A DNA stretch of 64,000 nt from Phellopilus nigrolimitatus. Taxonomy: Eukaryota > Basidiomycota > Agaricomycetes > Hymenochaetales > Hymenochaetaceae. Shown here in pieces: positions 44,664 through 54,721 of this stretch. Each line of letters begins with the position of its first letter. Position 1 is the stretch's first letter. The stretch is from positions 558,001 through 622,000 of the forward strand of contig JAJOHG010000001.1 of the NCBI GenBank assembly GCA_021029095.1. Direction: 5' to 3'. The translations under genes and the position numbers were made by a program. The notes under the pieces were generated by a model. The model saw only the letters and a program-made list of their open reading frames with translations, was not told the DNA's origin and did no database searches.

Positions 44664-47600
44664 ATGTCGAGAAAGCAGCCCTTTCCGACAAATGGATCGA
44701 GAAGGGCAAATCCGCCGCCAGTAGCATATGATGGTCGCTACGAGACAAACACTACCATGCCTCTGTCTATTAATCGCCAGCCAGCACGCCCTATGACACC
44801 CAGCTCGTCCACAAGTTCCGCACTAGCACACGTGAATCCCGCACGACCAGCACGTTCCGATCTTCGTCCTACTAGCAGGCACGCGTCGCAGTACTCCGTC
44901 AGCTCTGTCTCATCGCGTAACGTGGACTACGACGGCGCTAGCACCATGTCATACGAGACTGCTGGCCCTTCAAGGACTCAAGAGAACAACGACGGTATAG
45001 ATGCGCCAGAAACATCCACAACCTCGTTGAAAGCTGTTCTCAATGCCTTCCAAAAGGCTGGGGCACAGCGGAAGCGAGCTATGACGAACGGCACTTTAGA
45101 GCGGGAGAAGGAGCGAGAGCGAGAGTTGCAAGAAGAAATGCAACGGCAGAAACGAATACGGGACAAGGTACCTGGTAGGCGAGCGAATGGAAAGGCAAAG
45201 GCGGTCGGGAATATAGACGGTGAGCGCTCGGCGTGTTTTCCAGTGAATACTGCTTACTTGTCGTGTAGCTGTGCTGGATCGTATCGAGGACGATTGGGCC
45301 TTTGTTATTGATCCAGATGTACGTCAAGCGATGCAATTTACATGGAAGGTTTCTCATTGTGGCTTAGTTTATTCCAGTAGACTTGGCTTTACAGCTTTTG
45401 GAAAGCTCATCACCTGGCAAGGATGTAGACTCTTTCCGTCAAACCAAGTTTATGCTGTCCAAAGCATTGAAGGGCTCCGTCGACAGTATGCACCTTGATT
45501 GATGCCCATTTTCTGTGTCTGGCTGACTTTTATGGCTTCAGGATATTATCAAGCATTCGCAGCAGCACTTCCTCATCACACGTCGGTCCTAAGTCACCTA
45601 ACAACAACGCAGACACAGATACTTGAAGCTCGCTCTGCCCTTCAGGAGGCTAAAGATTCGTTAGGAATCAAGCGTTCTGATTTAGTTCAGCTCTGGACAC
45701 GAGGCCAAACTATCGAAGAAATGTTGAGCATTTTAGATGAGATGTAAGCTCATATATATTTGATAAACTTACAGAGCATCTTATCTTATGTTTCAGTGAA
45801 CATCTGAAATCAATACCTGATGCTTTAGAGTCCCTGATGTCAGAAAAGCGGTTACTACAGGCTGCGGGGCTTCTCATGCGAAGTTTGAAGATGATCAAGA
45901 AACCTGAGATGCTCGAAATCGGCGCTGTTTCCGACCTTCGAACTTACCTTGTTGGTCAAGAGACTGTAAGCATGTCTTGTTCATCCTTTCGACTTTTATT
46001 AAACTTACGAAAATTCGAAAGGCTTTGCGAGATATTTTGGTCGATGAACTACACAGTCATTTATTTTTGAAGTCTTTCTGGTGTGAATCGCGTTGGACTG
46101 CATACACACCCAACCAACAGACACGTGCGTATTCTCAAGAAATGCCATTCCTCAATCCATTTTTGACTCCCGCGTGCAGTTTCCAGTGTTGAATATGACA
46201 GAGATGCTTCATCGAACTCGGAGCAAAGTACATCATTGTCTGGCTCGTCATGTCCACCGCGCCTAAAGAAATTTCTGAATGAACTCGCCACGAAACCAAA
46301 CGACCCCCCTCTCGATTTCAACGAACCGGAAGTGAAATCAAGTTTCAGTCAGACTCGATCGTTTTCTATAGCATCGCTATCCAGTCTCGTCAATCATGAG
46401 CAATCGCACAATCCTGAGAATGACTCTTTCAGCTACCTGGAGACCCTTCTCGAGTCTCTGGCTGTCTTGGGGAAACTTGGCAATGCACTAGATGCCGTGA
46501 GCCAAAGACTGCCCACTGAAATTTATCAACTGGTGGATCAGACGATAGATGAAGTACATGAACGTGCTGAACTGAGTCGACGTTTGACATTCTATGCGAT
46601 GAATGTTCAAGGACGGCCTTCGAGTGTCTATGTGTTTGCCGGTGATGCTAATTCCATAGATATGACATCGTCTTTAATGGATGCAACTTCTCTACGCCTG
46701 GCTGCTCTCGAATCGACAGAAAAACAGGCAGATCATGAGGTCCTGCGTGATCTATTCTGGACACTGTACTCAAAACTTGACGCTGTGACCCAAGGTCTTC
46801 GGGTTGTGTACGAGGTGTCTAATCGCATTGGATCCGTGAGCGTGTTGTTTATCTCGTTCACATTCGGCAGACACGTTTATCTTTTTTTTATAGCGGCGAG
46901 ATTTCAAGGACGCTTCTGGTACCAAGCCAGGTGCACTCTTTCCCTTGGCTGAGATGTGGCTGCCTATACAGAGTGAAGTACGTGGAAACCCTTATCATTT
47001 GCATCTCAATTTGACCGACAGTAACTCAGGTTAGGACTCTTCTCAATGATTATCTGAGCGACGAGGAAAGGGGCACGGCCGCAGGACGAAATCCCATTTC
47101 CTCTATAAATGAAATTCTCCGAGATTCGAAATTTTACCGCGACCGCGGCAAGGTACATATTTCAACATAAGTGCTGGATATTACCTGATTTACGCTGTGT
47201 TTAGCAAGTATTTCGCTTTGCGGACACGGATGTAAAAGCGGCTAACAAATCACTTCGCATGCATGAAGAGGAGCTCAACCTTGTTCTGCGCGATACCGTA
47301 CCCGGTCTCGTTCAAGGTGCTTTAGAGAGCGCAGTTCAGACTATGCTGTCACATTTAGGCACAGACGACCGTTTACTAGGGGCAGACCATCATCGCTTGC
47401 TCATACGATCTGATGCATTCCACGTCAGCGTACTTTTTCAGCCGACTCTGGCATTTTTGGATCGTGTGGCCGACGTACTTCCAGCAGGTTTGGAATCTAC
47501 GAGAGCGTCCACGGAGTTGTTGGATGAGTTTGTTCTTAATGTGTACCTTCCCCAGTTAGAGGAAAAGTCATCCATACTCTTCCATAATATCGTGACCGGA

Positions 47601-49237
47601 CATGACGCCTTCTTGGTTGATCCCGCTTCCCTGAAGCTCTCTCCGGAGCCGCTTCTGAAGGTATGTATTAACAGCAATGTTTATCTAAACCTATTTCTCA
47701 ACTCAATTAGGCCTGCACACAATTAATGGCGTTGATTAACTCGCTTTGTGCCATGCTTCGCACAACGCCATTCCACCGCGAAAATTACTCTCGCCTCATT
47801 TTGAGTGTAATCATACAATTCTATCAACGCTGCAGTGATCGCTTTCAGGATGTCGTGTCGTTCAATAGCCTTGATCTGACGGACACTCGACTTCTGATTG
47901 CAGCACGTTGGGCTCAGCGAGAAAACCTGTCCGGTTATCTTGCAAGCTTGATGAAAAACGTGATTTACCTTGTCTGAGTGCCGCATCATAATACTGATTC
48001 AAATTTTTCATTCTTTAGGATGGTAATGAAAAGTACAGGATGCAATTGTGCGAGCAAGAAACCCGGGCTGAGCTAGAAATTCTGGAAGATTCTACCATTC
48101 CTAAGGAAGAACTCTTGGGATCAATACATGATCTGTCTTTCCTCGGCAGTCTCTACCGTAGCATTGTCCGTCAATGCGCCTTTTCCTCCAGGAGATGCTT
48201 TACTGATTTGCTGGTCTGTAGACCTGGTTTATTGAACAGCTCAGAAAGCTGAAGTCCTCAACGGAGGAAGATGTCAAATCGCCTATTACTACTACTTCAC
48301 CGGTACTGCCTTTATTGCCATCGTTCATAGTCGACGAGCGGTTGCAACTTCCTCTATCCCGCGCAATGGGAGAGTGCGTCTTGCTTAATTTCTCATGACC
48401 TCCCATGAGCGCATGCTAAATGATGCGTCTCTAGCCGCTTTGGATCCTTGATCATGACTTACGAACAGCTGGCACAAATTATCTTGTTTACTATCCGCGT
48501 CGATATTCGGTGTCGCGTGATACATTACCTGAGCTCCGCTATGCGTCATGTAAAGTCTCTGGTTGCTTTGTTATGTTTTTTTTTTTTTGATATCACCTTC
48601 AGGGAAACTATCGCATTGATCAGGAAGACAGCGAGCCGGATCCACACATTACTGACCTGAACAGTGAACTTGGGAAGGCGGACGAATGCATATCTTCCGC
48701 TCTGCCGGAGAAAGAACGGCTGTACGTGTTTTCCTATCGCTCAAGACATTGCTATTGAACGGAATTTATAGATTTGTCTTTGATGGACTCGAGGCTCTCA
48801 TGGAAGAGCTTTTGATTTCTAACGCGCGCCTTATACGCTTTGCCAACATTCATGGTATCAAGAAAATTTTGAGAAACATCATCGCCCTCAGGCAAAATGT
48901 CAAGACATTGACTAGTTGGTGCCCGAACACCGAGTTCGACCGCGCAAGAGAGTTCTACGGTTTATTTTCTCTTGGACCTCAAGTACGTTTTGGTAGTTCT
49001 TCATTTTACCCGAGGTGCTGACAGTATGGTGATCAGGCGCTTCTAGATAATATCAAGAAAGCGAAGAAGTTCACTTTTGAAAACTATCAAACTATATTGC
49101 GTTTGCAATGTAATGTCGACCAGGCGACGATCGGGCAAGCCGGTGTCAGCCAGCCATCCGACCGCAACTATAGCATGTATGTTATTGATCTTCATGGCCT
49201 CGAGCTGGAGTACTCGAACATGGACCCGAGTTCCTAA
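44664..49237 (+). CDS. SEC8: Exocyst complex component Sec8
   Basis: Subunit of the exocyst, which tethers secretory vesicles at growth sites. 1,236 aa, seventeen exons: 44664-45219, 45269-45318, 45368-45485, 45542-45743, 45797-45965, 46022-46124, 46180-46835, 46894-46977, 47030-47152, 47205-47660, 47711-47959, 48019-48165, 48222-48373, 48435-48549, 48603-48721, 48772-48982, 49037-49237. About 180 residues of S/T/R-rich disordered leader precede the Sec8 N-terminal domain (LDRIEDDWAFVIDPD, FIPVDLALQLLESSSPGKD, KYYQAF-type segment). EHLKSIPDALESLMSEKRLLQA follows, then the helical-bundle body (LRDILVDELHSHLF; the NEILRDSKFYRDRGKQVFRF region) to a C-terminal CATCHR-like bundle. Length is in the fungal range. 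Its stop is 115 bp from the convergent LYR gene. Confidence 0.9.
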
Positions 49238-49352
49238 ACCTGTTTAGACCATCACTTCTCGCCACGGATTTCACTTCGAACTTATACTATGATATTTTCT
49301 ACCTCATGGCACTGTATTGTTTGTAATACCACATTAGCAGATTACATTAAAA

Positions 49353-50608
49353 TCACTTTCCTCTCCCCGTCCTTTGTGGTCCGTCTATTTCCTGAGCGCG
49401 ACGGATCCATGCCAAGTTATTTTCGTCTACTTCTTCCAAACGAGCAGACGTATAGCGTAATGCTGGCGATATAGCGTGTTTCGGTAACATGACTTCGTAT
49501 CGTTCAGATGATTTCCGTTCTCCCACTTTTCCATACTTCGTATGACGGTATGTCAGCAATGGAATGCTTCCTAGTAGCACCTGGTGGCGACGTCTCAGAA
49601 ATCTCGTAGGCAACGTAATGTCATCTGAAATATTGCTGTCGAGGTCATTGCGAATGTCCATGCCAGATTCCTTCGCTCTTGTTTTCCGCTCTCGACGCGT
49701 TTTAGGAGGGTGCTTCAGGTCGCCTGCCATGCTCTCCAGTTTTTCCAAGAGGCCTTCGCCTTGGAACCCTCCCTCAAGTAATCCGAGATCCAGCACGTCC
49801 GCTCTTCGATTCGACTTTACCCAATGAACACCACCGTCTACCATATCCCCACGCTGAACTGACACTTCAAAGGGAGGAAATACCTTCCTAGATTCTGTCG
49901 TGAAGTATCGCCATCTGATGTTCACCTCTCGTCGCTTGCTGAAGGGTCCCAGGAGTCGCGCTTCTTCGGACATGGGGTCGGCACGGGGAGGGAGAGTGGG
50001 AGGTGTATTCAGGTGAGAAGGCCTGATAATCTTTGTCATCCGCGCATGCGGGGAAGTGAGGAGAGCTGTAAGCTCGCGTGAAAAGACTGGCGGGCGAGAC
50101 TTTTCAACGCCAGGTATGATCGGCGGTTGTTCCACCGTCGTCGGTAAGGTCAGAAAAGGCTTCGGAAAGGGTTTGTCAACAAGACCCAAAAGCAGAAAAT
50201 GGCGCGAGCGTGGACTTACCTCCATGAGTTCCCTTTTGAGCTTACCTGTCCGGCCATAGGCGAGGTTCAAAGCTCTTTGACATGCTCTTCTATCGCCCGC
50301 ATTTACACTCCTAAGCTTTCTTAGATCCTGCACAACTCCATGAGGCTTACTGTCGCCAACGACGAGCATTTATCTCACCCGTTCAAGCCGCTTTATCTTG
50401 AAACTTTTCAAAGACATGAGAGCGGAACCGGCATCATCATGAGATTTGGCCCGAAAGAAAGTCCTGCGAGGATGAATGAAAGTGGTACCAAGTTTAGAGG
50501 AGACTATTCATGAGAGTACCTGAGATAATCATAAGGAAGCCTGTTTGATTCCCGCAGCAGCGATCTGTATAAGGAACGAATGATTGCATGGGGTGTTGAG
50601 AGTGTCAT
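49353..50608 (-). CDS. LYR-motif mitochondrial protein
   Basis: 362 aa, exons 50608-50520, 50463-50379, 50327-50220, 50159-49353. The start MTLSTPHAIIRSLYRSLLRE puts the Leu-Tyr-Arg motif at residues 13-15. RTFFRAK, the KDLRKLRSVNAGD-type segment and ALNLAYGRTGKLKREL complete the Complex1_LYR three-helix fold (to about residue 94). LYR proteins act with the mitochondrial acyl carrier protein in Fe-S delivery or complex assembly. The long C-terminal extension (IIPGVEKSRPPVFSRELTALL and WRYFTTESRKVFPPF, basic RR/KR clusters) is larger than in LYRM4-type proteins; the partner complex cannot be named. The 60-nt intron 50219-50160 is stop-free and in frame; splicing gives ELMEPFLTLP. The genomic order leaves only 115 bp to SEC8. 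Confidence 0.8.
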
Positions 50609-51540
50609 GGTAGTTGGAGAAAGTCCGAGGTTAAGTCGAATCACGGCTGATTCGGAGTCGATTCGCGAGAGTCGCGACGCGGCGATGTCGCGCGTGCTTC
50701 TTTGCCCACGCTGAATCAAGACAGTATAATCTTTCGGAGTAACTTGTAAGAAAGCTCGGACGCAGAAATGCGCATTGCTATAGCATAGTTCTTTATTTTT
50801 GAATGGTCAAATTTTGGGCATCTTATTGACTAAAGGTGAGGCCTCTGCTTTTTGAATCCGAGGCTCTGGAAGAAACGTGCTTCTCGGCAGAGCTGCTGCC
50901 TTCTTCAGTTGATCTGAAATGGCAACGCTCTACACAAAATAATATAGCTGCTGGCGACTACATCCGAGTTTCTTCTAAGAACAATATCCCGGCGTTCGTT
51001 TCAATGTCCGTGCCAGCTCACCTGCGGTGTTTGCTTCCGAGTGCTAGGTTTGTGGAAAACCATTTGGAAGTCGACCAAACTACTTGTCTAGGCTCGGCAT
51101 CTTCTCCTTTCTTACATTATGCAAACGGTGAAACCAATAGCGCACTGCTGTCATCCATAGCTCTTTTCAAGAATAAGAAAACGGACGAATATGAATCGTT
51201 GCGAGGTTCATCCTTCTAAGGTGACCTGGGAATATATTCGGCTGTACATGGCGCTTCTTGCTCAATTGCAAAACACGGAAATATTCTATGCCTAGCTACG
51301 TTACACTTCTCACTCTTAGCTCCAACTTACGCACAGCGTTGGCAACGGCTTTCAATCCGGGGGAAACGTCGGATCGCCGAGCTTGTCATCGTGAAGGGAA
51401 AAGATCGCAGATCACCTGGCTTTTCATATTTTGCTACACTTGTAGAAATAATTTCGAAGAACGCCCACCGCGAGCATATAAGCAAGCTTGAAAAGCATTG
51501 AAGGTATCGTCGACATCAAAAGTCTCCCCGCTCATTGTCA
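50609..51540. other. Divergent intergenic region (LYR gene / endoglucanase)
   Basis: About 0.9 kb. A 128-codon frame on + (50836-51219) has no ATG at its start and no recognisable sequence, so it is not called. The GH5 promoter with a TATA-like box lies at the right end. Confidence 0.4.
51477..51482 (+). promoter_or_regulatory. TATA-like box of the endoglucanase gene
   Basis: TATAAG 58 bp before the ATG at 51541, a usual distance for a short-leader, regulated secreted-enzyme gene. Confidence 0.45.
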
Positions 51541-53606
51541 ATGATGAAGCTCGCACTGACAGCTCTCTCTGCGTTTGCGGCCCTCGTCCCCCTGGTCCAT
51601 GCTCAAGCACAAGTGAGTGGTTACTTCTACTTTCTGCATTGTTAGATAAGACTGAGCTCGTTTTTTAGGAATGGGCACAATGTATGTTCCAAGCTGATTG
51701 ACTCAAACTTTCTTATAATTGATATTCCACCTTGTCAAGGCGGCGGTATTGGTTGGAGTGAGTATCAATCTTACAATACGATCACAAACAACTTATATCT
51801 GACCTTTTCTCAAGCTGGCGCGACGACTTGCGTGTCCGGCACTGTGTGCACTGAGCTAAATGACTGTGCGGAGTTAACAATGGTTGCCTCATTCGTGAAT
51901 TAACCCCTACCCCTTTCAAAACAAAATCCTTTCCCCTTCGTAGATTACTCTCAGTGTCTCCCTGGAACTGCCTCATCTTCGGCGCCGACAGCCACCGTCC
52001 CATCCTCGACTTCCAGTTCTGCGACGGCCACGTCATCCGCTCCGAGCTCTACGTCGACTGGTGGATCGACAGGATCCCTTCCTTCTTTGTGAGGAGCATT
52101 TCTGATTACTCATTACTTTCAATTCAACTTATAATAAACCTAACCCTAGCCTTGGCGGTGTGAATACTGCAGGATATGACTTCTCAGTGGTAAGTCCATC
52201 CGATTCTCTTGTCAAAGTACCTTGACGATATAACGTATTTTCTTGATAAATTTGAACTTTATTCATTGTTACGACATACTTGCAGGCCACCGATGGATCC
52301 TTCAGTGGCACAGGAACGACCCCTCCAGCATCACAGTTCCCGCATTTCGCAAACGAAGGCGTGAACATTTTCCGCATCCGTAAAGATATTTTCTTGATCA
52401 TTTTCGAGTATGCTTTTACTCAGAAATTCGATCTCAGCCTTCGCCTGGCAACTCATGACACCTACGGTCGGCGGAGATATCTCTACAAGCTTCTTTGAGG
52501 AATACGACACAACAGTTCAAGCCGCACTTTCTTCTGGCCCAGACGTTTTTGTCATTATCGATGTCGTGAGTATTTTTTAAACAAAGATTTCTTTCTGGAT
52601 GCGTCTGATATAATTTTGGAATTAAGCACAATTATGCCCGTTGGAATGGCGAGATAATTGGCCAAGGTGGGCCTACTGATGCTCAATTTGCGAGTCTCTG
52701 GTCGCAACTTGCTGCTGCGTACGCCGATAACTCCAATGTCATCGTAAGTTGCAGCCCCTTCAGTCTCTGCTCTCAGAACTCACAGGCGTACAAGTTCGGT
52801 GTCATGAACGAGCCACACGACTTGCCGGACCTCCAGACATGGGCAAACACTGTCCAAGCTGCGGTGACGGCTATTCGTGAAGCTGGGGCCACTTCGCAGA
52901 CCATCCTGATACCTGGCTCCAGTTATTCGTCCGCCCAGACACTTCCCACAGAGGCTGGTCCGTACCTCCTCAACGTAACTGATCCTATCGGTGGCACTTC
53001 CAAGCTCCTCTTCGATGGTGAGATCTACCACCTTCCCTAATGTATATTCTGGGGTATGGATCTAAACGAATTGATTCAATTCAAGTCCACAAGTACCTCG
53101 ACAGTGACAACTCAGGAACAAATGCAGGTGAGCTTTCGGTGTAACCTATGACCAGTCCTAGTATGCTCACGGACATCAAAAAACTTCATTATATGAAGAA
53201 TGTGTTACCGACAATGTCGACGTTTTCCAGACTCTGGTTGACTGGCTCCAATCTAACGGGAATCGCCAGGCTCTCCTCTCAGAGACAGGTGGAGGAAACA
53301 CTGCCTCCTGTGAGACTGAGTATGTCATTTCCAGCGAGTGTCTTTAGTCGGTGCTTCATTGCTGAAATTCTATTAGTCTCGGTTCCGAGCTCGCCTTTAT
53401 CAAAGCCAACTCGGACTCAGTCGTAGGATTCACCGTCTGGGCTGCCGGCGCTTTTGCCACAAACTACGTGCTTAGTGTCACGCCCAACGCCGACGGAACT
53501 GATCAGCCTCTCTGGACCGATGCTGGTACGTGTTCCATCTTTGTTGACTATATATGGCTCACTTACGGAGTACTTTCACATCCCAGTGATTCCGAATCTG
53601 CCTTGA
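51541..53606 (+). CDS. Secreted GH5 endoglucanase with N-terminal CBM1
   Basis: Endo-1,4-beta-glucanase of the GH5 subfamily 5 type, hydrolysing cellulose outside the cell. 410 aa, fourteen exons: 51541-51612, 51669-51681, 51740-51757, 51815-51865, 51944-52088, 52150-52189, 52286-52379, 52438-52565, 52627-52743, 52795-53017, 53086-53127, 53199-53319, 53377-53525, 53587-53606. A signal peptide (MMKLALTALSAFAALVPLVHA) is followed by a fungal cellulose-binding module (EWAQCGGIGWTGATTCVSGTVC... YYSQCLPG, residues about 25-62), an S/T/P-rich linker and the catalytic barrel starting at GGVNTAGYDF. The acid/base Glu is in GVMNEPHD (about 232) and the nucleophile in LLSETGGGN (about 343). VIIDVHNYARWN carries the conserved His/Asn. 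The CBM1 is encoded by five small exons. Marks the organism as a plant-cell-wall degrader. Confidence 0.93.
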
Positions 53607-53851
53607 AAGAAATCGGAAACGATGTGGTAGCATTGATGATAGGAACGTTCTGTCTTTTCTCGATAGCATGCCAACTTAAAATGGCAGAATAAATAAGAAA
53701 TCACGTATATTCTCGTTCATGCGGTGTATTATGGGTCGCGGGGTTTCCCAGATATTTTCTTAGGGTACTGCGAGAGTCCCAAAAAGATAAATCATATTCG
53801 GTCCTCATTCAAGCTCTCGGAGGAATTTTTCCAGCGAGACTTAGTATTGCT

Positions 53852-53859
53852 ACCCAAAC
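53852..53859. repeat. Left target-site duplication of the hAT element
   Basis: ACCCAAAC, identical to the copy at 54546-54553 across the element. Confidence 0.8.
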
Positions 53860-54545
53860 TAGTGTTCTCAAAGGCCGGGTCAGACCCGTGCTGACCCGGG
53901 GTCGACCACTGACCTGACCCGCGGGTCAGGTCACTAGCGGGTCAGGTCAAGCTGGGCCGTTGCTGGGCCGGGTCAAGGTCAGCATCCGCCAGAATTTCCC
54001 GACCCGCCTCGACCCCCGACCGACCTTGACCTGACCCGTGACCCAGAAGTACTTGAGAGGTAGACAAGAGCATATTGTAAGCTGTGAAAGCTTGAGAAAT
54101 TTCCAATCCAAGTCCACTCGGATATGTACTATCCTAAACCAGGCATAAATTTAAGTTCTTTTGTGACAAATATACTGCATATGGTACTTGCAGTTTTGTG
54201 TCACTGCTTACAAAGCTAAGGCTGCACCAAGTTGAATATGGTTTTCTAGCTTCCTCAAGAAAAGGGAACTTTTGTATTAGCATCTTATTGTGATGAGTGT
54301 CTTATAAAGTGCAAATGGCATCTACAAAATATTTTTTGGTGAACATTTTGTGGAAAAATATGTTTACTTGCAGGTCGGTGGCCGGCCCCGGGTCGACCCT
54401 GACCTGACCTGCTGGGTCAGGTCAGCTGCGGGTCACAGCGGGTCAGGTCAAGGTCAGCTAAAACTCAAATAATCCCGACCTGGCCAGGTCAGGGTCGGGT
54501 GGAAAAGTGCTCTGACCTGGCCCGACCTGACCTTTGAGAACACTA
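53860..54545. mobile_element. Non-autonomous hAT-type transposable element (MITE-like), 686 bp
   Basis: Ends are perfect 15-bp inverted repeats: TAGTGTTCTCAAAGG at 53860-53874 and its complement at 54531-54545. The TIR begins TAGTG, fitting the YARNG start of hAT transposons. The element is flanked by the 8-bp direct repeat ACCCAAAC (53852-53859 and 54546-54553), the hAT target-site duplication length. Both ends carry dense short GGGTCAGGTC/GACCTGACC-type subterminal repeats (about 53875-54050 and 54373-54530), as hAT transposases often bind, around an AT-rich centre (about 54060-54370). No transposase frame is present. The right end lies 176 bp before the LSG1 start codon. Confidence 0.85.
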
Positions 54546-54553
54546 ACCCAAAC
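54546..54553. repeat. Right target-site duplication of the hAT element
   Basis: ACCCAAAC, identical to the copy at 53852-53859. Confidence 0.8.
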
Positions 54554-54721
54554 TCATGACCAATTGTATCACGTGCTCGAAGGCGTTTTCCTCCACTATT
54601 TTGTGTATTTTCTGGACATTTTCTTTGGACCTGTTACTCTTTGCCCTTCATCGGTCTATTTTGACAGGATGGTACGTGTCATACCTTGTGCCATTCCAGC
54701 AAGGGAATTTGAACAGGGACG

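Noticed and set aside
50836..51219. 128-codon plus-strand frame between the LYR gene and the endoglucanase
   Set aside because: Begins with GTG, has no upstream ATG or convincing exon, and shows no recognisable motif. It could be a relic but cannot be supported.
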